Below, in pieces: positions 37,443 through 44,292 of a stretch of DNA of 64,000 nt. The notes beneath the pieces are model-generated. The model saw nothing but the letters and a program-made list of their open reading frames with translations, was not told where the DNA came from and made no database searches. Source of the DNA: DAIDJD01 sp035485275. Lineage in GTDB: Bacteria; Oederibacteriota; JAJYGY01; DAIDJD01. The stretch is taken from assembly GCA_035485275.1 (NCBI GenBank), contig DATHOE010000012.1:62001-126000 (forward strand), read 5' to 3'. The first letter of the stretch is position 1; the number at the start of each line of letters is the position of its first letter. The position numbers and the translations under genes are program-made.

Positions 37443-39347
37443 GTGCGCCGTCTGTTCCAGCTTTTGTCCCTGATATCGGCCTGCCTTGCGCCGGCTTTGC
37501 TCCAGGCCTCCCCGGATGTGCCGGCCAGAGCCAGCCTCATTTCCGAGACCCAGGGCTTTGTCCCGGGCCGGAGCTTCACCGTGGCCCTGCGCCTGGACCA
37601 GGATCCAGGCTGGCACACCTATTGGCAGGACCCCGGCGACGCGGGCCTGGCCACAACCCTGGACTTCACGCTGCCCCAAGGCGTGCATGCCGGCGCCCTG
37701 GAATGGCCCAAACCCATGGTCTTCAAGGCGGCGGGCAACCTCACCTGTTATGGCTATGAAAACCCGGCCCTGATCCTGGTCCCCATCACCGTCGACCCGG
37801 CATACAGCCAGGACAGCCTGGTCCTGAACGCGAAAGCCACCTGGCTGGTGTGCAAGGATGTGTGCCTGCCCGGCAAGGCCATGGTCTCCCTGACCCTGAA
37901 GCGCATGAGCGCCAACGCGCCCTCGGCCAACGCCCCGCTCTTCGCGGCCTTGCGTCCGTCCTTGGGGCAGGCGCCGGACGGATACAAGCCGCAGGGCGCG
38001 GCTCCTGGGGCCCCCTTGCTTCCCGAGACGCCGGCTGCAAGTCCCCACGCCCAGGCTGTGTCAGCCTCTGCTGCGCCCACTGCGGCTCCTCCTCCCGCGC
38101 CAGTCCCTGCTGTGCCTGAGAACCGCAGTCTGGCTTGGATGCTGTGCCTGGCGCTCCTGGGCGGCCTCCTGCTCAATCTCATGCCTTGCGTCCTGCCTGT
38201 GCTCAGCCTCAAGGCCCTCAGCTTTGTGAAGCAATCCCATGAAGGCCGCGCCCAGGGCCTGGCCTTGGCGGGTGCATTCAGCGCCGGGGTCTTTTTCAGT
38301 TTCTGGGTCCTGGCCGGCGTGGTCCTGGCCTTGAAGCGGGGAGGGGAAGCCGTGGGCTGGGGCTTCCAGTTCCAGCAGCCCGGCTTCATCCTGTTCATGG
38401 CCGGTTTGGTCCTGGTTTTCAGCCTGAACCTCTTCGGGATCTTTGAAGTCTGGCTGCCGGGCAATGCCGCGAACGGGTTGTCCAAGGCCGGCAGGGGCAG
38501 CGGCCTGGCCGGCGCCTTTGGCCAGGGCCTGGTCATGACCTTGCTCGCCACCCCTTGCACAGCGCCTTTCTTGGGCACGGCCCTGGGCTTCGCCTTTGCC
38601 GCGCCCGCCCTGGTCTTGGTGGCCATCTTCACGGCAGTGGCCGCGGGCCTGGCCCTTCCCTATGTCCTGCTGGCCGCCATTCCCGGTGCGCATGCCTGGC
38701 TGCCCAAGCCCGGCCCCTGGATGCTGCGCTTCAAGGAAGCCATGGGCTTCCTTCTCTTGGCGACCGTGCTGTGGCTCCTGTGGCTCCTGGGTGGCCAGGT
38801 TGGCGTGGATGCGGAAGCCTGGGCCAGCCTCTGGATGCTGATCCTGGCCACGGGTGCCTGGATCTGGGGCCGCTCCGGGGGCCTGGAGCAGAGCGCTTCC
38901 AGGCGCAGGGGCGTGGGACTGGCGGTCCTGGCCCTGGTCCTGGTGTCCAGCTTCTGGCTCTGCCCCAAGGTGGTGAACGGACAAGCCGCGCCCATGGCCA
39001 CGGAGGCGGGCTGGCGGCCCTGGAGCCAGGCCACGGTGGACAGCCTGCACGCCCAAGGCAAGCCGGTCTTCGTGGACTTCAGCGCCCAGTGGTGCTGGAC
39101 CTGCAAGATCAACGAGCGCGGCACCCTGGCCTCGGACGCCGTGCAGGAGGCTTTCAAAGCCAAAAACGTGGCCCTGCTCAGGGCTGATTGGACCCGCCAG
39201 GATCCCGCCATCACCGCCGCCCTCGGCGCCCACGGGCGCGGCGGGGTGCCCATGTACCTCTATTACCCGCCCCAGGGGGCCGAGGTCCTGCTGCCGGAAG
39301 TGATCACTCCGGACATGGTTTTGAGGGTTTTGGGGGCCAATCCCTAG
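37443..39347 (+). CDS. DsbD/ScsB-type protein-disulfide reductase
   Basis: The 634-residue protein starts at GTG with AAGGAG upstream. It has a signal peptide (1-22) and a periplasmic alpha domain to about 170 with VCKDVCLPG. A CcdA-like membrane domain of about eight TM follows, with NLMPCVLPVLSLKALSFVKQ and LATPCTAPFLGTALGFA supplying the paired Cys. The C-terminal thioredoxin domain has WCWTC. Electrons pass from cytoplasmic thioredoxin to periplasmic thiols. A possible client is the cytochrome/Cys-rich cluster at 43.8-44.7 kb. Confidence 0.92.
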   Translation: MRRLFQLLSLISACLAPALLQASPDVPARASLISETQGFVPGRSFTVALRLDQDPGWHTYWQDPGDAGLATTLDFTLPQGVHAGALEWPKPMVFKAAGNLTCYGYENPALILVPITVDPAYSQDSLVLNAKATWLVCKDVCLPGKAMVSLTLKRMSANAPSANAPLFAALRPSLGQAPDGYKPQGAAPGAPLLPETPAASPHAQAVSASAAPTAAPPPAPVPAVPENRSLAWMLCLALLGGLLLNLMPCVLPVLSLKALSFVKQSHEGRAQGLALAGAFSAGVFFSFWVLAGVVLALKRGGEAVGWGFQFQQPGFILFMAGLVLVFSLNLFGIFEVWLPGNAANGLSKAGRGSGLAGAFGQGLVMTLLATPCTAPFLGTALGFAFAAPALVLVAIFTAVAAGLALPYVLLAAIPGAHAWLPKPGPWMLRFKEAMGFLLLATVLWLLWLLGGQVGVDAEAWASLWMLILATGAWIWGRSGGLEQSASRRRGVGLAVLALVLVSSFWLCPKVVNGQAAPMATEAGWRPWSQATVDSLHAQGKPVFVDFSAQWCWTCKINERGTLASDAVQEAFKAKNVALLRADWTRQDPAITAALGAHGRGGVPMYLYYPPQGAEVLLPEVITPDMVLRVLGANP

Positions 39348-39359
39348 GGCTTTGGCGCC

Positions 39360-39388
39360 TTGACCCGGACCGGAAAAATGGATATAAA
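39360..39388 (+). promoter_or_regulatory. Strong promoter of tRNA-Asn
   Basis: TTGACC (39360-39365), 17-nt spacer, TATAAA (39383-39388). A second TATAAT lies at 39408-39413 without a good -35. Confidence 0.7.
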
Positions 39389-39453
39389 TGCGGTCCGTCC
39401 TTTGGGGTATAATGGGTACGGAGGCTCCTGAAAGGGCCTGAAAGCCACCGCGG

Positions 39454-39528
39454 TCCTCGATAGCTCAATGGTGGAGCATTCGACTGTTAATCGAAGGGTT
39501 CCTGGTTCGAGTCCAGGTCGAGGAGCCA
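39454..39528 (+). tRNA. tRNA-Asn (GTT)
   Basis: Acceptor TCCTCGA (39454-39460) pairs with TCGAGGA (39518-39524), followed by discriminator G and encoded CCA. The D-arm region contains AGCTCAATGGTGGAGC. The anticodon loop is CTGTTAA with GTT at 39486-39488. The T-loop is GGTTCGAGTCC. It is a complete standard tRNA and the left edge of the accessory region. Confidence 0.97.
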
Positions 39529-39532
39529 AACC

Positions 39533-39572
39533 AAATAGCCCCCTGCCGAAAGGTCGGGGGCTATTTGCTTTA
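39533..39572 (+). terminator. Terminator after tRNA-Asn
   Basis: The 11-bp stem AAATAGCCCCC/GGGGGCTATTT (39533-39543 and 39556-39566) is followed by a short T-rich tail. Confidence 0.8.
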
Positions 39573-39616
39573 TAAACCAACAACATTTCCGGTTGAACAT
39601 CCAAGATGGCAGTACG

Positions 39617-39647
39617 AAAACCCCGGACTTAGTCGTCCGGGGTTTTT
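39617..39647. terminator. Second terminator-like hairpin
   Basis: AAACCCCGGAC pairs with GTCCGGGGTTT around a 6-nt loop, followed by T-rich sequence and preceded by A residues. It lies in the gene-free stretch between tRNA-Asn and vsr and may insulate the tRNA from the island. Confidence 0.7.
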
Positions 39648-39675
39648 CATTCTCTGTCATCTGTTATCAATTTTT

Positions 39676-39703
39676 GGCACAAGAATGGCACAAAAAAGGC
39701 ACA
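39676..39703. repeat. Three GGCACA boxes at exact 11-bp spacing
   Basis: GGCACA occurs at 39676, 39687 and 39698, each followed or preceded by A/T runs. The spacing is about one helical turn, so all three face one side of the DNA. This resembles an array of arm-type sites for an integrase or excisionase, fitting its position ~150 bp from the tRNA end. The remainder of 39650-39883 shows no gene. Confidence 0.5.
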
Positions 39704-39883
39704 GTAAAACGGAAACCGCCTCGGCACGGAGGGCCGCGGTCCCCTCGGGCTTCATAAGGTTGAACGCGGTCTCAAAGTAGCTTGAAAGATGGCCGGTACA
39801 TCACGATCATAGGGGGCCGCCGGCATTGAGGGACTCCGCCTCGCCCGATTCCAGGCGGGTCTGACCCAAAGGGCCGCTTAGAC

Positions 39884-40306
39884 ATGGATAGGGTAGACAA
39901 AGCCACTCGCTCCAGGATCATGTCCAAGATCCGAGGGACGCGGAACAGGTCAACTGAATGGCGCCTGAGGGCCGCGTTGATTCAGGCAAGAGTCTCCGGA
40001 TGGGGGCTGGGATTCAAATCCGGATTGCCCGGTAGGCCGGACTTCGTTTTCGGTGCGGCCAAACTTGTCGTGTTTGTTGATGGATGCTTTTGGCACGGAT
40101 GTCGAAAGTGTAATGCGGGTGGAAGGCCGAAGACCAATGCCGCATTCTGGAACAGGAAGATATCCGCCAATATCGCTCGGGATAAGCGCCAGAAATCCAT
40201 GCTAAATTGCGAAGGCTGGAAGGTCCTCAGAATATGGGAGCATCAACTCTCCAGGGATCTTGATGGTGCCGTGCAAAAGATTCGGAGAGCAATTGAACAA
40301 AAATAA
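39884..40306 (+). CDS. vsr: Very-short-patch-repair endonuclease Vsr
   Basis: The 140-residue protein nicks T:G mismatches made by deamination of 5-methylcytosine. The N-terminus DKATRSRIMSKIRGTRNRSTE is the Vsr signature. PDFVF carries the catalytic Asp, and VDGCFWHGC carries the zinc/His site. It is next to the N-terminus of a cytosine-5 methyltransferase, the usual partner, which is truncated here. Confidence 0.93.
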   Translation: MDRVDKATRSRIMSKIRGTRNRSTEWRLRAALIQARVSGWGLGFKSGLPGRPDFVFGAAKLVVFVDGCFWHGCRKCNAGGRPKTNAAFWNRKISANIARDKRQKSMLNCEGWKVLRIWEHQLSRDLDGAVQKIRRAIEQK

Positions 40307-40520
40307 AAAGAGGGGGGTACGATCGGGCAAGAAGGCGCGGCGGCCGCGGGTCAGGCTGAGGGCTTTGGACATTTTTTGCGGCGCGGGGGGGAGCAGTCAT
40401 GGCGCGTCCTCGGCGGGCGTCCAAATAGTAGGAGCCGTGGACCGCTGGAAGACGGCCGTGGACACCTACCGAGATAACTTCCCCAGGGCCCATGTCATAA
40501 CAGGATTTGTCTCAGCGTGA
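40293..40520 (+). pseudogene. DNA cytosine-5 methyltransferase, N-terminal remnant
   Basis: From TTG 40293 (GGAGAG upstream) the frame encodes motif I, ALDIFCGAGGSSHGASSAGV, and motif II-like VGAVDRWKTAVDTYRDNFP. It then runs off at about 40505 into unrelated sequence and stops at 40520. Full enzymes have 300-400 residues with the PCQ catalytic motif, which is missing. The breakpoint adjoins a headless PIN-domain gene, so a deletion probably joined the two. Confidence 0.8.
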
Positions 40521-40752
40521 AATTTCCGATTTCGTTGATTTCATTTGCCAAATCGGCGTTAAACAGGAAATCCATTTTTTATGGAGACCGGCTTTGAAGG
40601 ACCCGAATGACGATATGGTCCTTGAGGTGGCTGTGGCCAGCGGAACGGATGTCGTTACGTTCAATGAAAAGGATTTCAAGGCTTCAAGCCGCTTTGGCGT
40701 CCGAGTGTGGGCGCCGGGCGCCTATCTAAGGAAAGTGGAGGTCAAATCATGA
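40507..40752 (+). pseudogene. PIN-domain (VapC-like) toxin, C-terminal remnant
   Basis: The 81-residue frame has the C-terminal PIN pattern LKDPNDDMVLEVAVASGTDVVTFNEKDF and then a GVRVWAPGAYLRK tail. The N-terminal strand with the first catalytic Asp is absent and no good start or SD exists. The frame differs from that of the methyltransferase fragment directly upstream. It overlaps the following RHH gene by ATGA, the original toxin-antitoxin coupling. Confidence 0.7.
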
Positions 40753-40985
40753 GCGCCGTCAGTCTTCGTTTGCCGGATTCACTGCACCAATCGGTGAAGG
40801 AAATGGCATTGAAGGAACATGTTTCCGTGAACCAGATCATCACCTTGGCGGTGGCGGAGAAGCTCTCAGCCTTGATGACCTCGGACTACCTTGAAAAAAG
40901 GGGAGAAGGGGCCAGTCGGGAGCGTTTTCTCAAAATTTTGGCCAGAGCCAAGGATCAAGAGCCCGACCCCAAAGACCGCCGCTAG
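40749..40985 (+). CDS. HicB/CopG-like RHH antitoxin
   Basis: The 78-residue protein has VSLRLPDSLHQSVKEMALKEHVSVNQIITLAVAEKLSAL, a clear ribbon-helix-helix, then a short charged tail. ATG overlaps the PIN remnant stop (ATGA). It would be the antitoxin of the broken PIN toxin and may persist as an orphan that still binds DNA. Confidence 0.75.
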   Translation: MSAVSLRLPDSLHQSVKEMALKEHVSVNQIITLAVAEKLSALMTSDYLEKRGEGASRERFLKILARAKDQEPDPKDRR

Positions 40986-41013
40986 GCGTAGCGGCGGTAA
41001 TGTGAGGACTGAA

Positions 41014-41066
41014 ATAGCCTTATAACAACGAATTTGACGGTTCGAAAATCGTCCAGTCCGTGGAGC
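41014..41066. repeat. 53-bp direct repeat, copy 1
   Basis: It matches 42079-42131 at all but a few positions. The core TTGACGGTTCGAAAATCGTC is identical in both. Its right half resembles the tRNA-Asn 3' end. The two copies bracket a ~1-kb cassette with an RHH gene and BrnT/BrnA. Confidence 0.85.
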
Positions 41067-41072
41067 ATCCAA

Positions 41073-41109
41073 GGGCACACAGTTGATACAGGCTGTGTGC
41101 CCTTTTTTT
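41073..41109 (+). terminator. Rho-independent terminator
   Basis: The 10-bp stem GGGCACACAG/CTGTGTGCCC with a 10-nt loop is followed by seven T. It separates the PIN/RHH remnant pair from the next TA genes. Confidence 0.92.
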
Positions 41110-41131
41110 GTCATCTTGCTATAAGATTATT

Positions 41132-41146
41132 TAAGAAAAATTCTTA
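41132..41146. promoter_or_regulatory. Short inverted repeat at the RHH gene start
   Basis: TAAGAA, 3 nt, TTCTTA. It lies just upstream of and touching the SD (AGAGG) of the gene at 41156, a plausible autoregulatory site. Confidence 0.35.
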
Positions 41147-41155
41147 GAGGTGGCT

Positions 41156-41380
41156 ATGCCTGGAGCCAAAACCATTACGTTTTCACTTCCCCAAGATATG
41201 GTCAGGGAGGTGGAGCAAGTCGCTAAAGAAGAGCATCGCACGGTCAGCGAACTCCTCCGGGAAACTTTCCGCCAGTACAAGGCCCGCAGGAACTTCGAGG
41301 CCCTCGCCGCCGAAACCCGCGAGAAAGTCAAAAGGAAAGGTTTGGCCGAAAAAGACTTCGGGGATCCATGTGCAAAATAG
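41156..41380 (+). CDS. CopG-family RHH antitoxin, orphan
   Basis: The 74-residue protein has KTITFSLPQDMVREVEQVAKEEHRTVSELLRETFRQY, a canonical RHH, followed by a helical tail. ATG 41156 was chosen for its SD (AGAGG); GTG 41150 is in frame. No toxin gene lies directly after it; the next gene is the separate BrnT/BrnA module with its own promoter. Confidence 0.8.
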   Translation: MPGAKTITFSLPQDMVREVEQVAKEEHRTVSELLRETFRQYKARRNFEALAAETREKVKRKGLAEKDFGDPCAK

Positions 41381-41416
41381 GCAATGGGTCGTCTGTCGCC
41401 AACTGGTAGAAATATC

Positions 41417-41445
41417 TTGCAATGTATATTGCATAAATATACAAT
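41417..41445 (+). promoter_or_regulatory. brnT promoter with operator in the spacer
   Basis: TTGCAA (41417-41422), 17-nt spacer, TACAAT (41440-41445). The inverted repeat TGTATAT/ATATACA (41423-41429, 41437-41443) fills the spacer and enters the -10, as expected for a repressor site. The predicted start is at or next to the brnT ATG. Confidence 0.65.
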
Positions 41446-41450
41446 AATCC

Positions 41451-41771
41451 ATGGCTTCAGCATCGCACCCGGATTCGTTGGAGGGCTTTGACTGGGATCG
41501 TGGAAACCGGTCCAAGAGCCGTCTTAAACACGGCGTGATGCCGTCTGAAGCGGAAGAAGTGTTTTTCAATCGTCCCTTGTTGGTGAAAGTCGACCGGGGC
41601 CATTCAGGCACCGAAGAGCGTTTTCAATTGCTTGGTCAGTCTGCCAAGGGGCGGCGTCTTTTTGTGGTGTTCACCATCAGGGGCAAACTTATCCGGGTCA
41701 TTTCGGTCCGTGCCCAAAGCCGCAAGGAGCGGAGGATTTATGAAAAAACCAAAGACGATCCCGAAGTTTAA
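41451..41771 (+). CDS. brnT: BrnT-family toxin
   Basis: The 106-residue protein has the BrnT pattern FDWDRGNRSKSRLKHGVMPSEAEEVFFN, then RFQLLGQSAKGRRLFVVFTIRGKLIRVISVRAQSRKERRIYE. This RelE-like ribonuclease inhibits translation and is neutralised by BrnA. No SD precedes the ATG and the promoter sits so close that the message is probably leaderless. brnA starts inside its 3' end. Confidence 0.9.
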   Translation: MASASHPDSLEGFDWDRGNRSKSRLKHGVMPSEAEEVFFNRPLLVKVDRGHSGTEERFQLLGQSAKGRRLFVVFTIRGKLIRVISVRAQSRKERRIYEKTKDDPEV

Positions 41772-42021
41772 AAGCGAAGAGGCGGAAGCTCGATTTTGGA
41801 ATAGCCACGATAGCGCTGACTATGTCGATTGGTCATCCGCCAAGCGCGCTACCTTTCCGAATCTGAAGCCTTCTACCCAGTCTATAGCTCTACGGCTGCC
41901 TGAAGGCTTGCTGAACGCTATCAAGGTGGAGGCACACAAGATGGACATGCCCTATCAGTCCTTGATGAAGTTTTACCTGGCCTCAAAGGTCAAGGAAGCC
42001 GCGATCGCTGCGGCCAAGTGA
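41740..42021 (+). CDS. brnA: BrnA-family antitoxin
   Basis: The 93-residue protein has the N-terminal MKKPKTIPKFKSEEAEARFWNSHDSADYVDW of BrnA. A C-terminal RHH/CopG domain follows (SIALRLPEGLLNAIKVEAHKMDMPYQSLMKFYLASKV). SD GGAGGA lies in brnT, which it overlaps by 32 nt. BrnA represses its own operon in characterised systems. The pair looks intact and functional. Confidence 0.9.
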   Translation: MKKPKTIPKFKSEEAEARFWNSHDSADYVDWSSAKRATFPNLKPSTQSIALRLPEGLLNAIKVEAHKMDMPYQSLMKFYLASKVKEAAIAAAK

Positions 42022-42078
42022 AAGGGGCTTCGTCCCACCTCCGCAGCTGACCAGACTCAGGACTATGTGACGGTCGGA

Positions 42079-42131
42079 ATCGCCTCATAACAACGAATTT
42101 GACGGTTCGAAAATCGTCCAGTCCGGGGAGC
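42079..42131. repeat. 53-bp direct repeat, copy 2
   Basis: It is near-identical to 41014-41066, but here the right end continues GGGGAGCCAAAC, closely matching the tRNA-Asn 3' end GAGGAGCCAAAC. The gene-free stretch 42022-42337 otherwise holds only short hairpins (CGGGCT/AGCCCG near 42165) and no convincing gene. Confidence 0.85.
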
Positions 42132-42337
42132 CAAACTGGACAGTTTTAATGCCCGCTGTCCCAACCGGGCTTTCAGCCCGCAAGGGGTGGAGGCTCAGTT
42201 GTTTTGGGCCTATTCGGTTATAGTGGATTTTCCTTATCGCCGGCCGGAACAACCGCCGTTTTTGTTCGCAAGTGAATGTCGTCAGCTGGGATTGGAAAAC
42301 TCCGACTGTTTTTGAAATTGTAGCTCGGGTTCCTCGA

Positions 42338-42460
42338 ATGACTAAACGTTGGATCCTCTTGGTGATTTTGGCGGTCCTTTTGGGCTTTCTCCTGGACCAC
42401 GAGGATGGGTATGAGGACGCGCAAGGGGCGAAGGCCGCCTCTGCCGGACAGTTGCCTTGA
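42338..42460 (+). CDS. Possible 40-residue single-TM peptide
   Basis: ATG 42338 opens a frame with Lys/Arg then WILLVILAVLLGFLL, one TM helix, and an acidic then Ala-rich tail. No clear SD is present, so this could be a chance frame. It lies in the otherwise empty stretch between the 53-bp repeat and the NmrA-like gene. Confidence 0.3.
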   Translation: MTKRWILLVILAVLLGFLLDHEDGYEDAQGAKAASAGQLP

Positions 42461-42656
42461 AAGGATCGCGTGCTCCGGCCCCAAAGGACTCGAACCAAAG
42501 GCTGAAAAAAGGCCCGTTTTCCGAAAATATGGGCCGGAATCGCGTATAAAACAAACCGACTGGAAAAGGGGACGTATATCCAATGCGGTGGGCCCATCTT
42601 GACGGTCGCGAATTGCATAGGCACTGCGCCCCAAACCTCACATATACGGAGACAGC

Positions 42657-43505
42657 ATGATACTCGTCACCAGCGCCACCGGCACGGTCGGCAGCGAGGT
42701 CGTCAAACAGCTCAAGGCCACGGGGTTGCCCCTGACAGCGGCCAGCCGTGAACCGGCCACGGCCCAAGCCAAATTGGGAGTGCCCGCCGTGGCCTGGAAT
42801 TGGGACCGGCCCGGGGATTTTGCCGGCGCCCTGAAGGGGGTAAGCACGCTGTTCCTGGGCACGCCGCCTGGACTCCTCGAAGAGCAGGCCTACGGAATGT
42901 CCGCGGTGGCCGCGGCAAAGGAAGCGGGAGTGAAGAAAATCGTCAAACTTTCGGCCATTGGCGTGGAACACATGCCGGAGAGCGCCCATCGCCGGATTGA
43001 ACTGGCCATCGAAGCCGGCGGCTTCCAGTGGGTTTTCCTTCGCCCGGGCTTTTTCATGCAGAATCTGAACGAAGGAATGGTGCAGGGCATCAAGGAGTCC
43101 GGTGTCATAGCCCTTCCCGCGGGCGACGGCCGCACCAGTTTCATTGACGCCCGCGACATCGCGGCCGTGGCCGTTAAGGCGCTCACCAGCGATGTGTTCA
43201 ACGGACAGGGCCTGACCTTGACCGGTTCAGAGGCGCTCGGCTACGTGGACGTAGCCGCCCACTTGAGCCGTGCCGTCGGCAAGCCCGTGCGCTATGACGA
43301 TGTGGCGCCCGCGCTCTTCACGGCGGCTATGCTGAAGGCCGGCATGAGCAAGCACTATGCCGAGTTCTTGACCACGCTTTATGACCAGGTCGTCAGGAAG
43401 GGCTTCGCCGCGACCCTGACCGACAACGTGGAGAAGATCACGGGCAAGCCCCCGATCCTTTTCGCCCAATACGCCAAGGACTATGCCCCCGCGTTCAAGG
43501 CTTGA
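42657..43505 (+). CDS. NmrA-like NAD(P)-binding protein
   Basis: The 282-residue atypical SDR has the Rossmann start ILVTSATGTVGSEVVKQL. VKKIVKLSAIGVEH and WVFLRPGFFMQNL lie mid-protein, together with the TSFIDARDIAAVA motif typical of the NmrA/QorB/HSCARG group. It lacks the YxxxK pair, so it is either a redox sensor or a quinone-reductase-like enzyme. It is monocistronic inside the accessory region. Confidence 0.85.
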   Translation: MILVTSATGTVGSEVVKQLKATGLPLTAASREPATAQAKLGVPAVAWNWDRPGDFAGALKGVSTLFLGTPPGLLEEQAYGMSAVAAAKEAGVKKIVKLSAIGVEHMPESAHRRIELAIEAGGFQWVFLRPGFFMQNLNEGMVQGIKESGVIALPAGDGRTSFIDARDIAAVAVKALTSDVFNGQGLTLTGSEALGYVDVAAHLSRAVGKPVRYDDVAPALFTAAMLKAGMSKHYAEFLTTLYDQVVRKGFAATLTDNVEKITGKPPILFAQYAKDYAPAFKA

Positions 43506-43550
43506 GACCCAAACAACTGTGGGCATCTCCGATCTGCTGAGGCGGACATC

Positions 43551-43703
43551 ATGCCCCTGAAAAGAGGCAGGAGCCCGGCGATCATCTCGGAAAACATCAG
43601 GACCGAAATGGCGGCGGGCAAGCCTCAGAAGCAGGCCGTCGCCGTCGCCATCGCCTTGTCCGTGGCAGGCAAGGGCAGGAAGACACCCGCGAAGAAGAGA
43701 TAG
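43551..43703 (+). CDS. Small phage-type protein (DUF6496-like)
   Basis: The 50-residue basic protein reads MPLKRGRSPAIISENIRTE, then AAGKPQKQAVAVAIALS and a KGRKTPAKKR tail. This matches the short LKRG..I..NI..E...GKPQKQAVAIAL proteins carried by many phages and plasmids. The function is unknown. It supports a mobile origin for the surrounding region. Confidence 0.65.
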   Translation: MPLKRGRSPAIISENIRTEMAAGKPQKQAVAVAIALSVAGKGRKTPAKKR

Positions 43704-43720
43704 CCACTTCGCGGGTGTCT
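43681..43720. other. Strong hairpin overlapping the small gene 3' end
   Basis: The 14-bp perfect stem AGACACCCGCGAAG/CTTCGCGGGTGTCT has a 12-nt loop. It contains the stop codon in its loop. No T-run follows, so it may block exonucleases or act with Rho rather than being an intrinsic terminator. Confidence 0.6.
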
Positions 43721-43765
43721 ATGCCTGGAACGGAACAAAAGACGGACCTTTCCTGTTCTGGAAAG

Positions 43766-44284
43766 CTATTGGGCGGGAAGTGTCTTCCAAACTCTTTGCA
43801 CGGACGGCGGCAGGGAATCCATGTGCTTCAGGAAAAGGGCGAGCTGCCAAATCTGGGTGTCATCCAAGCTTGCGCTATACGACGGCATGCCGGTCAGGCG
43901 GATGCCGTGCTTGATCTTCCAGTAGGATAGGCCTTCGGGATCGTCCTCCACACCGTCCATGGCGAATTGGGGGGGCTCCTGGTAGAGCCCGGCGGCGATG
44001 GCGGAGGCTTGCCCATCCGATGCGCCATGGCAGACCATGCAGTTTTTGGCGTAAAGGTGGAGGCCGGCCGTCAAATTCCTGTCCGACAATTCCACCGGGT
44101 CGGGGCCTTTGGGGGCCTCCCGTTCAAGGCTGGCGCGGAGGGAAGTGTGGGCGGCCCAGGTTTCCAGGGCCGAAGGCTTGCTGTCCGCGTTCGCGGGCAT
44201 GCCTCCCGTGACCACGAAAATGTAGGCGCCGACAAGGCCCAGCAAGAGCGTGAGCAAGATCCCTAAAAATATCCCCCGCGCCAT
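43766..44284 (-). CDS. Membrane-anchored c-type cytochrome
   Basis: The 172-residue protein has an uncleaved N-terminal TM anchor (about 4-27), a linker, and one haem site CMVCH near 86. A distal Met ligand is likely in GIRLTGMPSY near 133. The layout matches small electron-transfer cytochromes of the cbb3-subunit or copper-pathway type. It is the last gene of a minus-strand cluster with a Cys-rich exported protein and a membrane protein. Confidence 0.88.
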   Translation of the reverse strand: MARGIFLGILLTLLLGLVGAYIFVVTGGMPANADSKPSALETWAAHTSLRASLEREAPKGPDPVELSDRNLTAGLHLYAKNCMVCHGASDGQASAIAAGLYQEPPQFAMDGVEDDPEGLSYWKIKHGIRLTGMPSYSASLDDTQIWQLALFLKHMDSLPPSVQRVWKTLPAQ

Positions 44285-44292
44285 GGATCCCC

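Larger units (their letters stand above)
39504..42136. mobile_element. Candidate decayed island at the tRNA-Asn 3' end
   Basis: The tRNA 3' end (GGTTCGA, then a 21-bp stretch to 39531) recurs in diverged form at 42104-42136: GGTTCGA, a 5-nt insertion, then a stretch matching at 18 of 21 positions. A further degenerate copy sits at 41039-41066. The interval has lower GC and holds vsr, methyltransferase and PIN remnants and TA genes, with GGCACA boxes near the tRNA. No integrase gene remains. The boundary is an inference and the right end could lie further out, near 45.7 kb. Confidence 0.5.

Noticed and set aside
34124..37618. Very long minus-strand open frame (over 1100 codons) opposite the Wzy-TPR and nrdR genes
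   Set aside because: Composition is low-complexity Gly/Val/His/Glu/Gln with no domain, typical of the antisense frame of GC-rich genes. The plus strand encodes recognised proteins.
41014..41066. The 53-bp repeat as a complete tRNA
   Set aside because: Only a T-arm-like and CCA-like end is present. Spacing between T-loop and acceptor does not fit, and there is no D-arm or anticodon arm.
41014..42131. The 53-bp direct repeats as integron attC sites around a TA cassette
   Set aside because: The left part resembles AACAA core sequence, but no complementary GTT core or attC-type fold is present at the other end.
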